In this document: one piece after another, positions 15,628 to 23,777 of the stretch | Numbering within the stretch: position 1 is the stretch's first letter | Layout of the letters: each line of letters starts with the position of its first letter | Assembly: GCA_030668025.1 (NCBI GenBank) | Contig: DAOUUT010000014.1 | Location: forward strand, 1 to 24,978 | Source of the DNA: Promethearchaeota archaeon | GTDB lineage: Archaea; Asgardarchaeota; Lokiarchaeia; Sigynarchaeales; SOKP01 | Direction: 5' to 3' | DNA length: 24,978 nucleotides | Program-made: the position numbers and the translations under genes | The notes under the pieces: model-generated | Told to the model about the DNA's origin: nothing | Seen by the model: only the letters and a program-made list of their open reading frames with translations | Databases searched by the model: none

Positions 15628-15741
15628 TTTAGCATTAACTTTTTTTGCAATAGATGTTAAGTTCTTGATTGAATGAAATCTTGTTTTGAGGTATGAATGA
15701 TAAAATTTATTTAATTTTAATAATTTCTAACTCTAATTACT

Positions 15742-15756
15742 ACAATTAAAAATTGT
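15742..15756 (+). promoter_or_regulatory. Small hairpin in uS10 leader
   Basis: ACAATT (15742-15747), AAA, AATTGT (15751-15756) form a perfect 6-bp hairpin that ends nine bases before the uS10 ATG. Ribosomal proteins often bind structured leaders to autoregulate, but this A/T-only stem is weak evidence for that. Confidence 0.2.
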
Positions 15757-15765
15757 TTTTAAAAA

Positions 15766-16071
15766 ATGCAACGAGCAAGAATTAGGCTTTCTTCTACGAA
15801 GCTTCCAGCGCTAAAAGGTGTATGCGAACAAATAGAAAGTGTATGTAAAAATCAAGGCATTAGAAAACTTGGACCAATTCCCTTACCTACAAAGAGATTA
15901 CGCGTACCAGTCTTAAAAGCGCCTTCTGGTCAAGGAACTGCGACTTGGGCGAAGTTTGAAATGAGAATCCACAAACGCCTTTTTGAGATAATTGCAAACG
16001 AGCGCTCGATGCATCTTATTATGAAGATCCAGATTCCAGAATCAGTTTTAGTTGAAATTGAGTTAATATAA
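15766..16071 (+). CDS. rps10: Small ribosomal subunit protein uS10
   Basis: A 101-residue protein matching archaeal/eukaryotic uS10 over its full length: MQRARIRLSSTKLPALKGVCEQI, IRKLGPIPLPTKRLRVP, GTATWAKFEMRIHKRLFEI and the C-terminal MKIQIPESVLVEIEL. uS10 binds the 3' domain of 16S rRNA in the head of the small subunit. In many archaea the gene follows the EF-1A gene; here no translation factor adjoins it and it appears to be its own transcription unit after a 138-bp spacer. It starts at an ATG with no Shine-Dalgarno. Confidence 0.95.
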   Translation: MQRARIRLSSTKLPALKGVCEQIESVCKNQGIRKLGPIPLPTKRLRVPVLKAPSGQGTATWAKFEMRIHKRLFEIIANERSMHLIMKIQIPESVLVEIELI

Positions 16072-16142
16072 TCAAACTTATTTTTATAATCTAGAGATAT
16101 TCCATTATAAGAATTTAAATATTAAAGGAATAAATTATTATT

Positions 16143-16994
16143 GTGCCTTTTACCCCATATCATTTAGGCCCAGGATTAACGATTGGATTGTTGTTTCTTA
16201 ATTTCATTGATTTTCCTACATTCTTAATTGCTAGCATAATTGTTGATTTAGAACCCTTTTTTGTCTTATTTTTTAACTTAGATTATCCTCTTCATGGTTT
16301 TTTCCACAGTTTTTTAGGAGGGACTATTGTTGCACTTCTCTTGACGGTGGTAATGAGCAAAATTAGAAGATATTTTTCTCCTTTAATGTGGTTTTTCAAG
16401 TTAGAACAAGATGTATCGTTTAAAAAAATCTTGGTTGCCTCTCTTTCTGGAATATATATTCACATTTTACTCGATTCCCCTATTTACACGGATATTCAGC
16501 CTTTTTTTCCTCTCGCTTTTAATCCTTTCTTTCGAAGTACTAGTATGCCTGGATTATTGGAAACTATGATATGCGTGTGGTGTTTCATGGGAGCATTAAT
16601 TATTTACATAATTAGATTATTTCAATATAAAGCAAAAAATCAAGGAAAAATTCAAGTGAAAAAAGAGTTAGAAAATCTTATTCAGTTTGTTAATAAACAT
16701 AAATTTATTTCCATAATAATTGCCTATTTCATAATTGGGATAATCTATGTTTTAACTGGGTTTTTCCATGATTTAATTATAGGAAAACAAGTCGTATTCT
16801 CTCTTATGATAAGTATACCTCTTGTAGCACCATTTTGGCCATTATTGGTTTATGCCGATTTTATAAACATCGGTATAATGCTTCAAGACATTATTACATT
16901 AATTTCTTTTATTTTTTTCGTTTTATTCCTTTTGTATTGTTTTAGGATGGTTAAACCCGGTAATGAAATAACGAAAGAAATAGTTTCATCATAA
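16143..16994 (+). CDS. YdjM-like membrane-bound metal-dependent hydrolase homologue
   Basis: A 283-residue membrane protein with about seven helices. Conserved polar residues sit in an otherwise hydrophobic N-terminal half: H7 in MPFTPYHLGPG, D35 and E37 in IVDLEPFF, H51 and H55 in HGFFHSFLGG, and H107 and D111 in HILLDSPIY. This His/Asp pattern is that of the YdjM/DUF4184-type putative membrane hydrolases. The biochemical role is unproven in the whole group. The start is a GTG at 16143, chosen because the next residues match the conserved family N-terminus. A hairpin with a T-run follows the gene. Confidence 0.65.
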   Translation: MPFTPYHLGPGLTIGLLFLNFIDFPTFLIASIIVDLEPFFVLFFNLDYPLHGFFHSFLGGTIVALLLTVVMSKIRRYFSPLMWFFKLEQDVSFKKILVASLSGIYIHILLDSPIYTDIQPFFPLAFNPFFRSTSMPGLLETMICVWCFMGALIIYIIRLFQYKAKNQGKIQVKKELENLIQFVNKHKFISIIIAYFIIGIIYVLTGFFHDLIIGKQVVFSLMISIPLVAPFWPLLVYADFINIGIMLQDIITLISFIFFVLFLLYCFRMVKPGNEITKEIVSS

Positions 16995-17017
16995 AAATGT
17001 AAGAATTAATTAAACAT

Positions 17018-17040
17018 GAAACAGAGATGTGTTTCTTTTT
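17018..17040 (+). terminator. Hairpin plus T-run terminator
   Basis: GAAACA (17018-17023) and TGTTTC (17030-17035) form a 6-bp stem with a 6-base loop, directly followed by five T. It lies 24 bases after the stop of the YdjM-like gene. Confidence 0.5.
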
Positions 17041-17186
17041 ATCCTAAAAATAATTACGTTCTAAAATGGCTATTAAATTATTAAATTACTCAAATGTAAA
17101 TGCCAAAATCTATTTAATCCGTAATAAGATAATTAAAATAACAATTACTTAGATATATATATGATTCAAAAAGTTGTTGTAGATAA

Positions 17187-18443
17187 ATGAACGAAGCAGA
17201 TAAAAGTAAAAAATTTTACACTAAACCAATTTTCGTAAATTCTGTGTTATTAGTTGTAAATTTAGGTCTATTTATTTTTAAGTTAATTTTTGCCGATTTA
17301 AGCGGTAGTTTGGCGCTTCGAGCGGATGCTTTTGATAATCTTACAGATATAATTATGGTGTTTGCTGCTTTAGTTGGAATCATTTACGCAAAAAGAAAAC
17401 CAAATGAAAAATTTCCTTATGGATATTACAAAATAGAAAATATAATCAGCTTAATTATATCTCTAGTTATATTTTTTACGGCATATAATGTAATTATTAT
17501 TTCGTTCTCCGAAATTTACTCTCACTTTGTTGGACTTCCAAAACAAATAATAACCTCTCCGGCTATTTTTATTTTCTTAATCATTTCATTAATTATTTCG
17601 TTCTCCACAACCTTATATTTAAGGATAATCGGAAAACAGACAAACTCCCCAATAATTCAATCTCAAGCAAGCGAAAAATTCTACGATAACCTTATCTCGT
17701 CTTCAGTGATAATCGGTTTTATTGGCGCTTTATTCGGCGTAAATTTTCTAGATTCAATAATTAGTCTAATTATTGCTTTACTAATTATTAAAGGCGGATA
17801 CGATATTTTCTTGACTTCTACTAAAATATTATTAGACGCTATTATCGATTTTGACAAGAGAAATGAACTTTATAACGCGATTAAAAACTTTCCAAATGTT
17901 AAAGAGATTGAAAACCTTGAAATTAGATCTTACGGCCGATATATTTTTTTAGAAGTTGTATTAATTTTAAATAAAGAACTTCATTTGCATCAAATTCAGT
18001 CGTTGAAAAATGCATTATCAGATAAAATCCAAGCAGGATTCCCTCAAATCTTTAGAATCATTATTATTTCTCAAACTCTACCAAAAGAAGTTATAAAAAT
18101 CGCCGTTCCTTTAGCGAACAACGAAGGTTTAAGTTCTAAAATCTCGGAGCACTTTGGAGAACCGCCTTTCTTTGCTATCTTGGAAATGCAAGAAGAAAAT
18201 AATTTTCTTGAATTAAAGAACTATAACATTCTACCAAACAAATTTGTAGACGAAGAAAAAAGAAAAGGTATCTTAATTTCTGAATGGCTACTTTTAGAAA
18301 AAATCGATAAGCTTTATTTAAAAAAAGAGTTGAAAAAGGGTCCACATTTACTCTTGGAAAATGGCTTTGTTCAAATGATTGTAACTGAGTTAAGTAGCTT
18401 AAAAGACATTTTAGAACATGAAAGACATATTCAATCCTCTTAA
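17187..18443 (+). CDS. CDF-family metal transporter fused to NifX-like domain
   Basis: A 418-residue fusion. Residues 14-215 are a six-helix cation diffusion facilitator (efflux of divalent metals by proton antiport), followed by the cytoplasmic ferredoxin-like domain (about 220-300). Residues 303-410 (VIKIAVPLANNEGLSSKISEHFGEPPFFAILEM) are a dinitrogenase iron-molybdenum-cofactor-type (NifX/NafY-like) domain. In the transport site, helix 2 has DxxxD (D50, D54). Helix 5 has E163-x3-D167 where Zn transporters have HxxxD, so all visible A-site ligands are acidic. That pattern suggests Mn2+ or Fe2+ rather than Zn2+, by inference. The fused domain may bind a metal or cluster and act as a sensor. 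An ATATATATA box lies about 30 bases upstream. Confidence 0.85.
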   Translation: MNEADKSKKFYTKPIFVNSVLLVVNLGLFIFKLIFADLSGSLALRADAFDNLTDIIMVFAALVGIIYAKRKPNEKFPYGYYKIENIISLIISLVIFFTAYNVIIISFSEIYSHFVGLPKQIITSPAIFIFLIISLIISFSTTLYLRIIGKQTNSPIIQSQASEKFYDNLISSSVIIGFIGALFGVNFLDSIISLIIALLIIKGGYDIFLTSTKILLDAIIDFDKRNELYNAIKNFPNVKEIENLEIRSYGRYIFLEVVLILNKELHLHQIQSLKNALSDKIQAGFPQIFRIIIISQTLPKEVIKIAVPLANNEGLSSKISEHFGEPPFFAILEMQEENNFLELKNYNILPNKFVDEEKRKGILISEWLLLEKIDKLYLKKELKKGPHLLLENGFVQMIVTELSSLKDILEHERHIQSS

Positions 18444-18500
18444 TAAAAGATATTTACCTAATTGTATTTTATTATTTAATCAAACTTTTAATTGGTTATT

Positions 18501-19331
18501 ATGGAACTTAATATTGATCTATTGAAGCAAATTGCTATAAATGTATATGATGCCATCCATCCCCTCTTAGGCTCAAAAAAGGCGGCAGAAAAATCTCAGA
18601 GGGGCGCAGGTGGGGACATTTCAATGCAAATAGACCTTATTGCGGAAAATATCGTTATTGACACTTTAGAAAATGAGAATGTAAATCTATTGTTAATTAG
18701 CGAAGAAATAGGAGAAAAATACATAGGGAATAAAGAAAAAGCAAATAAAAGCCAAAATGTTCTAATTATCGATCCTGTTGATGGTTCTAATAATGCAGTA
18801 AGAGGAATCCCGTACTGTTCTATATCAATAGCCTATGCTATAGGTAAGAGTATAAAGGACATAAAAAAAGCTGTGGTATTAGATTTAGTTTCAAAAGACA
18901 TTTATTGGGCTGTTAAAGGAGAAGGGGCGTTTTTAAACGATAAAAAAATTCACGTTTCAAATCTGAACCTTACAGATAATTGTTTTTTTGAGCTCAATCT
19001 TCCAGAGAAAACCGCTCTTACATCTATCGCAAGATTAAAACCAATTATTGAACGATTCTATCGCATTAGAATACTTGGGAGTAGTGCTTTAACCTTGTGT
19101 CAAGTTGCCAAGGGTAGTATGGAAGCTTTTATTAATTTACGCGACTCTAATAGATTAGTTGATGTTGCTGCTGGTCTTTTAATATTACGAGAAGCAAAGG
19201 GTAAATTTTTCTCTCTTGATGGTTCTGAAATTGATCAGCAATTATCAATAAACGAAAAATTTCCATTTATTGCATGTAATTCTGAGCTAGAATCTTTCCT
19301 TAAAGAAGAATTAGTTAATAAAAAGAATTGA
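18501..19331 (+). CDS. Inositol-monophosphatase/FBPase-family phosphatase
   Basis: A 276-residue Mg2+-dependent phosphatase of the IMPase fold; archaeal members hydrolyse inositol-1-phosphate and often fructose-1,6-bisphosphate. Seen: metal-binding ISEEIGEK (E68, E69), IDPVDGSNNAVRGIPYCSISIA (D91, D94) and LVDVAAGLLILREAKG (D221). The GAGGDISMQIDLIAE stretch corresponds to the early catalytic loop of archaeal enzymes. Length is normal. I chose the ATG at 18501 rather than a TTG three codons upstream. It ends in TGA, which shows that UGA is a normal stop for some genes here. It lies 57 bp after the CDF gene and may be co-transcribed with it. Confidence 0.88.
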   Translation: MELNIDLLKQIAINVYDAIHPLLGSKKAAEKSQRGAGGDISMQIDLIAENIVIDTLENENVNLLLISEEIGEKYIGNKEKANKSQNVLIIDPVDGSNNAVRGIPYCSISIAYAIGKSIKDIKKAVVLDLVSKDIYWAVKGEGAFLNDKKIHVSNLNLTDNCFFELNLPEKTALTSIARLKPIIERFYRIRILGSSALTLCQVAKGSMEAFINLRDSNRLVDVAAGLLILREAKGKFFSLDGSEIDQQLSINEKFPFIACNSELESFLKEELVNKKN

Positions 19332-19381
19332 TATTATCAATTTATCAACATATTTATTATATAAAAAAAAGATATATAGAA

Positions 19382-19455
19382 TGGAGGAGTATTGGTTTAG
19401 GTGTGGTTTTTGAGAAGCTAATCATCTAGACTTATTCCTCCACTTCTATTTTTTA
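19382..19455 (+). ncRNA. Candidate small structured RNA
   Basis: TGGAGGAGTA (19382-19391) pairs with TATTCCTCCA (19433-19442) over 10 bp with one G-U, and the 41-nt loop can form an inner stem (GGTTTAG with CTAATC). The segment is clearly richer in G+C than its flanks. A TATA-like stretch (about 19351-19364) sits at promoter distance before it and a T-run (19449-19454) follows. It lies between convergent genes, so a terminator stem or a 3' UTR element is an alternative. I recognise no known RNA family. Confidence 0.35.
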
Positions 19456-19504
19456 ATTAAAAATGTACCTGTCTTAAATCATTCTTTTTTCTATTTCTAT
19501 TTTA

Positions 19505-19873
19505 TCATTTTTTAAACAAAAAATATCCATAAGCTATAGCAAGTATAGTATGAATAACTATGACAAACCAAAGCATTAGATTTGATAGATCACAGAAAAT
19601 GAAATGAAATACAACCATGAGAACATATGCTATAAACAGGAAGAGGATTATAGATCGCCTTACTGAGGAAGTATCTTCATTCCTAACAGCAAATGTAAGA
19701 ATACTGATTCCAAAAACTAGAATTCCAAAAAATCTAAAAGCAGTAGGTCCATCAGCTTCGTCAGAGAATCCTATCATAGTCATCAAGATTTCAGGAATAA
19801 ACATGAAACCTAGACCAAAGAATAATGCTAAGACAGCATTGAAAATAAATATATACTTTACTTTAAAATTCAT
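19505..19873 (-). CDS. Four-helix small membrane protein
   Basis: A 122-residue hypothetical protein with four predicted membrane helices (about 8-26, 45-63, 72-92 and 98-119). The first loop reads MIGFSDEADGPTAFRFFGILVFG; an acidic loop followed by Arg-Phe-Phe at the start of helix 2 resembles DUF4345-like small membrane proteins, but I cannot assign a family firmly. The start is an ATG. The 270-bp region upstream is shared with the divergent winged-helix regulator gene and contains palindromes. Confidence 0.55.
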   Translation of the reverse strand: MNFKVKYIFIFNAVLALFFGLGFMFIPEILMTMIGFSDEADGPTAFRFFGILVFGISILTFAVRNEDTSSVRRSIILFLFIAYVLMVVFHFIFCDLSNLMLWFVIVIHTILAIAYGYFLFKK

Positions 19874-19938
19874 TTTTATTACCTCTTTTTCTAAGTATTT
19901 ATAATATAATTTGTGTTGTATAAAACATTGAATTTCGT

Positions 19939-19968
19939 CCGTCTCATTAATAACCTATTATGAAACGG
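19939..19968. promoter_or_regulatory. Imperfect inverted repeat, possible operator 1
   Basis: CCGTcTCATtAATA and TATTATGAaACGG form an imperfect inverted repeat with a short spacer in the divergent promoter region between the 19873 and 20143 genes. Its core TCAT...ATGA resembles the palindrome at 19970-19985. Candidate binding site for the neighbouring winged-helix protein. Confidence 0.35.
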
Positions 19969-19969
19969 C

Positions 19970-19985
19970 TCATTACATATAATGA
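19970..19985. promoter_or_regulatory. Palindrome, possible operator 2
   Basis: TCATTA, CATA, TAATGA form a perfect 6-bp-armed palindrome two bases after the first inverted repeat. Two related sites in one intergenic region beside a regulator gene suggest autoregulation or control of the divergent membrane-protein gene. Confidence 0.35.
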
Positions 19986-20142
19986 ATGGGAAGGCTTAAT
20001 ATTTAAATGTTATGATCGGTTTCTTATATATAGATAATCAATATTTTTATTAATGAAAAAAAATCGCCGTTTTATTATCACTTAATAGATTGTATTTCAT
20101 TATTTTTACATTATAAAAATAGAAAGAGAAACATAACTTAAA

Positions 20143-20898
20143 ATGAATAAAATGAATAAAGATAATAGTGGAAAAAATTCAACAAATTTGACCGTTAAGC
20201 ACATGTATTATACCGATGCTATTTTGGAGGAAGATTGGTCAAATTTAATCGATAAACATGCGCTTCGTTATGAGATTTGGGAAATTCTTGGGATTTTTCA
20301 CGAATTAAATGTTACTGAGATTACTCATTTAGTAGAACAAAGTAAGTCTACGGTATCCAGAGTACTAAAGGGAATGGAAGAAGATAATCTTCTTTTATCA
20401 AGGCGAGGTAAAATTGGAGCGAGAGACGGTGAGAAAATTCCTCCCAAATTTTACCATATTAATAAGAAATATAGGAGTAGATTAAACCTTGAAGTTGAAC
20501 AAACAGGAATTCCAAAAAGTTATGAAGAGCTTCGCAAATTTTACGAATCACAAATTAGAAATTATCGAAATTATATTTACAATCAGCAAAAATTGCTAGA
20601 CCTTCTAAATCCCTTATTAAATATATTTGAAGGTCAATTAGAGGATATCAATAAAGCAAAACATATTTATAATACCTATTTATCAGGAAAAAATGAACCC
20701 TGGTTTAATGTTATGTATTTTGACGAGGATCATTTCGAGCAATTTTTAGATCTCCGCTTAGAATATATTCTAAAATTAGAAAAACTCGCAAGAGAACAAG
20801 AATTAAATACAAATAATGCTTACGTTTACTTAGATGCTTCATTACCACTGAAAGCAATATTCGAATTGAAAAAAGATATGTCTTTAAAGAGTAAATAG
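20143..20898 (+). CDS. Winged-helix (MarR/ArsR-like) transcription regulator
   Basis: A 251-residue protein. Residues 40-95 form a winged helix: ALRYEIWEILGIFHELNVTEITHLVEQSKSTVSRVLKGMEEDNLLLSRRG, with recognition helix around SKSTVSRVLKGMEED (67-81) and a wing around RRGKIGARDGEKIPP. The rest (about 115-251) is helical and charged, including RNYRNYIYNQQKLLDLLNPLLNIFEGQLEDINKAKHIY, and is likely a dimerisation or sensor part with no recognised ligand-binding motif. Two ATG codons are possible (20143 and 20152). Two related palindromes lie 160-200 bases upstream in the divergent spacer, so it may control itself and the 19505-19873 gene. Confidence 0.75.
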   Translation: MNKMNKDNSGKNSTNLTVKHMYYTDAILEEDWSNLIDKHALRYEIWEILGIFHELNVTEITHLVEQSKSTVSRVLKGMEEDNLLLSRRGKIGARDGEKIPPKFYHINKKYRSRLNLEVEQTGIPKSYEELRKFYESQIRNYRNYIYNQQKLLDLLNPLLNIFEGQLEDINKAKHIYNTYLSGKNEPWFNVMYFDEDHFEQFLDLRLEYILKLEKLAREQELNTNNAYVYLDASLPLKAIFELKKDMSLKSK

Positions 20899-21016
20899 TC
20901 TAAATTATATCTGATTGCTAATCTTAAAAGAATAATTGTTATATATTTAATTAATCTTATTTTTTATTATTCTAAAATTCTTTTAGAATTCAAATTCCAT
21001 TACGATTTTTTGATTT

Positions 21017-22564
21017 ATGCAGATTTCTAAAAATGAAGAATTTCTATTAGCCCAAAAACTTAATGAAGAAGGGAAATATGAAGATGCTCTTCAAATCATA
21101 CTTGATCTCGAACTAAAGGAAGATCCTTCTCCATTTGATCGGCTTTCATGTGATCTCCTTAAGGGTTCAGTTATGGTGATGTTAGGAAGATATAATGAAG
21201 TTCTTAATCTTGCAGAACGAATTTCTCAAGAAAGTCAAAAACTTGGAAAAAAATTACATTTAGTTGATGCTTTTATTCTCAAAGCTAAAGCTTTATATTG
21301 GCTCAGGAGATTAGATGATACGCTTGATGTCATTGAACAAGGTGAAAGATTGCTTGAAACTCTCACTGATAAATCTTTATTAGAGATTAAAAAAAGGGTG
21401 GCTTGGATAGTTTGGGTTAGATGTATAGCCTACTGGGATAAAGGAGAATCAGATCTAACACTTAAATATTTAGAACAGGGTTTAAAATTGGGAAAAGAAA
21501 CAGGTGATAAGCAAATAATTTTCCGTTGTCTTATGTTACATGGGCTTTATTATAATACTAAAGGTGAATTTGATCGTGCATTATTATATATAAACCGTAG
21601 TCTTGAAATAGCAAAAATAATGCAAAATCAAAAAATCGCCGCATGGAGTTTTGCCAATCTTGCTTCGATATATTATGAGAAGGGTGAGTTAGATAATAGT
21701 ATTAAACAAATAAAGATAGCTAATAAGTTGTATAAACAAACTAATAATAAATTACATTTCAGTGGATCTCTTCAGTTTCTTGGATCTATATATCGGCAAA
21801 AGGGGGAAATTAATCGTGCTTTAAGATATTTTGAAAGAAGCTTAGCTATGTTTGAAGAAATCGGAGATCCTCTTCGCATTTGCGGTGTTCTCGATAGTTT
21901 AATTCTTTTAACACTTGAAAAGTGTGATTTTAAACAAACATATTTCTATTTCAATCGTTTAAAACAAATATATAAAAAAGAAAAAAATCAAAAATTAGTT
22001 AATCTATTATATAAATTTGATAAAGCCCTAATACTTAAAAAAGATCCCCAAGTATTTAATTTTACTAAAGCTAAAAACTTGTTAGAGCAAATAATAAATG
22101 AAGAGATTATAAATTTTGGCGTTTATATTGCTGCATTGCTCGAACTCTGTGATTTACTCTTAATCAATCTACAAGATACTAATGATCTGAAATTGCTCGA
22201 TATGATACAACCGTATGTAAACAAAATAATAGAGATTGCAAGCAAGAATGAAAAAGTTCATTCATATTGGTTATTGGTTGAAATATACTTATTCCAGGCT
22301 AAATTAGAATTGATTACCTTGGACTTAAACGAAGCTCAACGATCTTTAATTACAGCTCATCAAATAGCTGAAAAACATGGTCTAAGTTTATTAACTTTGA
22401 GAATTTTAAATGAACAAGATGAATTACAAAAGCAATTCACTAAGTGGGAGAGCTTTAAAAATTCAAAAGTTATTATTGCTGAACGTATAGAGTTAGCTCA
22501 TGTAGATGAACAACTCGTACGAATGCTCCGGAAACGAATATATTTAGAAAAAATCATTTTTTAA
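21017..22564 (+). CDS. TPR-repeat protein
   Basis: A 515-residue all-helical protein made of tetratricopeptide-like repeats. The clearest are RCLMLHGLYYNTKGEFDRAL, AWSFANLASIYYEKGELDNS and SGSLQFLGSIYRQKGEINRAL (about 170-290), with weaker repeats before (EGKYEDALQIILDLE) and after. TPRs form a superhelix that binds other proteins. There is no signal peptide, membrane segment or attached enzymatic domain, so it is a cytoplasmic scaffold of unknown partner. Long TPR proteins following a regulator are common in Asgard genomes. It begins at an ATG 118 bp after the winged-helix gene and may share its transcript. Confidence 0.8.
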   Translation: MQISKNEEFLLAQKLNEEGKYEDALQIILDLELKEDPSPFDRLSCDLLKGSVMVMLGRYNEVLNLAERISQESQKLGKKLHLVDAFILKAKALYWLRRLDDTLDVIEQGERLLETLTDKSLLEIKKRVAWIVWVRCIAYWDKGESDLTLKYLEQGLKLGKETGDKQIIFRCLMLHGLYYNTKGEFDRALLYINRSLEIAKIMQNQKIAAWSFANLASIYYEKGELDNSIKQIKIANKLYKQTNNKLHFSGSLQFLGSIYRQKGEINRALRYFERSLAMFEEIGDPLRICGVLDSLILLTLEKCDFKQTYFYFNRLKQIYKKEKNQKLVNLLYKFDKALILKKDPQVFNFTKAKNLLEQIINEEIINFGVYIAALLELCDLLLINLQDTNDLKLLDMIQPYVNKIIEIASKNEKVHSYWLLVEIYLFQAKLELITLDLNEAQRSLITAHQIAEKHGLSLLTLRILNEQDELQKQFTKWESFKNSKVIIAERIELAHVDEQLVRMLRKRIYLEKIIF

Positions 22565-22592
22565 AAATTAAAAAAAAAATTACTTTTAAGAA

Positions 22593-23672
22593 TTAATCAG
22601 GAATATTTATAGGATAAGTCCCGTATTTTCTCTTAATATTTTGCATAGCTTCAAATCTATCAACTGTAACTGCTGGATGTATACTATGTCCTGAACTGAA
22701 AATATATCCTCCACCTGGTGCTAACTCTCGTATTAATTTTTTAGCGTAATCTTCAATTTCAGAAATCTCTCCCAATGCTAGCATGATAGGGCTTAAATTG
22801 CCAACAAAGGTAATTTTATCGCCATATTTTTCGTTTAATTTAAATATATCATAATCTGGGTTAGCAGTAGTAGATTCGATGGGATTGAGCGCATCAACTC
22901 CGCATTTTATAATGTCCTCAAAAATTTCCATTAAATCTCCATCTGAATGTAAAAGAATCTTGCAATCATACTTATGAGCGGTCTCACATATTTGTTTTAA
23001 CCATGGAAATATATGTTTTCGATATAAACTTGGTCTCATGAATAGTCCGTTCTTAAATCCGTAATCGTCCCATAACAACACCATTTTAGCTTCGTTTTCA
23101 GCTAAGATTTTTACCAACTCTACTGTAAACGCTCCTCGATCGTCGAATATCCTTTTCATTTGTTTATCGCGTCCTGCAATTCGTGAAAAGGTTTCCATTC
23201 CAAAACCCTCCCAAGCACATTCCATAAGAGCACCAGTTGAAGGGATAGAAAAAACAGCGTCATCCATTTCTTTTTGAGCACTTCTTCCTGATAGAAATTG
23301 ATCCATTCGAAATTTTAAATTCGGGTCTGGCTGTTCCCAGCTTTCGTAATCCTCAAACGACCCAAAGTGCCCTCCGTGGTAAGCTAAGATCATAGTTTTG
23401 TCTTTAGCATATTGGTATTTCATTATTCTACCATATTCATCGATATATCCTCCCTTAAACATTTTTCGGGGAAATACACTTACATAACTAAGAACTAAAT
23501 CTATTCCTACTTTACTAAAAAATTTATAGATGTTTTTGTATCCACGACCACCGCTAGGATTTACACCATAATGTTTTATTATAGTATTGTTTGTAAAAGC
23601 ACTTTCAAAAGCAGGAACTCGATCCGGTTCTTTGTGCTCAATAGTAGTTAAAACTCTTTCTGGAGCGTTCAT
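22593..23672 (-). CDS. Uroporphyrinogen decarboxylase/MtaA-family protein
   Basis: A 359-residue TIM-barrel protein of the URO-D superfamily. The N-terminus MNAPERVLTTIEHKEPDRVPAFE is typical, as are LLHSDGDLMEIFEDIIKCGVDALNPIE and FVGNLSPIMLALG. In MtaA/MtbA methylcobamide:coenzyme M methyltransferases a zinc is held by HxC and a later Cys. Here these positions read H242-S-D244 and SSGHSIHPA (H329, H332), so the cysteines are absent. It is thus neither a haem-pathway HemE nor a standard CoM methyltransferase, and is probably one of the many uncharacterised corrinoid-related members. No corrinoid protein gene is adjacent. It starts at an ATG and is convergent with the TPR gene. Confidence 0.8.
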   Translation of the reverse strand: MNAPERVLTTIEHKEPDRVPAFESAFTNNTIIKHYGVNPSGGRGYKNIYKFFSKVGIDLVLSYVSVFPRKMFKGGYIDEYGRIMKYQYAKDKTMILAYHGGHFGSFEDYESWEQPDPNLKFRMDQFLSGRSAQKEMDDAVFSIPSTGALMECAWEGFGMETFSRIAGRDKQMKRIFDDRGAFTVELVKILAENEAKMVLLWDDYGFKNGLFMRPSLYRKHIFPWLKQICETAHKYDCKILLHSDGDLMEIFEDIIKCGVDALNPIESTTANPDYDIFKLNEKYGDKITFVGNLSPIMLALGEISEIEDYAKKLIRELAPGGGYIFSSGHSIHPAVTVDRFEAMQNIKRKYGTYPINIPD

Positions 23673-23777
23673 TAAATCTCAAGTTAATAATCTTTTATTA
23701 AAATCTTTTATTACATTAAGAAGGTCTTTAAAATATATAAAAGTTTAATTTTACAAATTTGTAGAGCTGATTCCGAT

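Noticed and set aside
15697..15753. 18-codon frame starting MNDKIYLILI before uS10
   Set aside because: Very short, A/T-driven composition, no conserved feature; probably chance.
19383..19442. tRNA-like acceptor stem: GGAGGAG pairing with TTCCTCC followed by A
   Set aside because: Only 60 nt long, no T-arm or GTTCRA motif, no anticodon arm; cannot be a tRNA.
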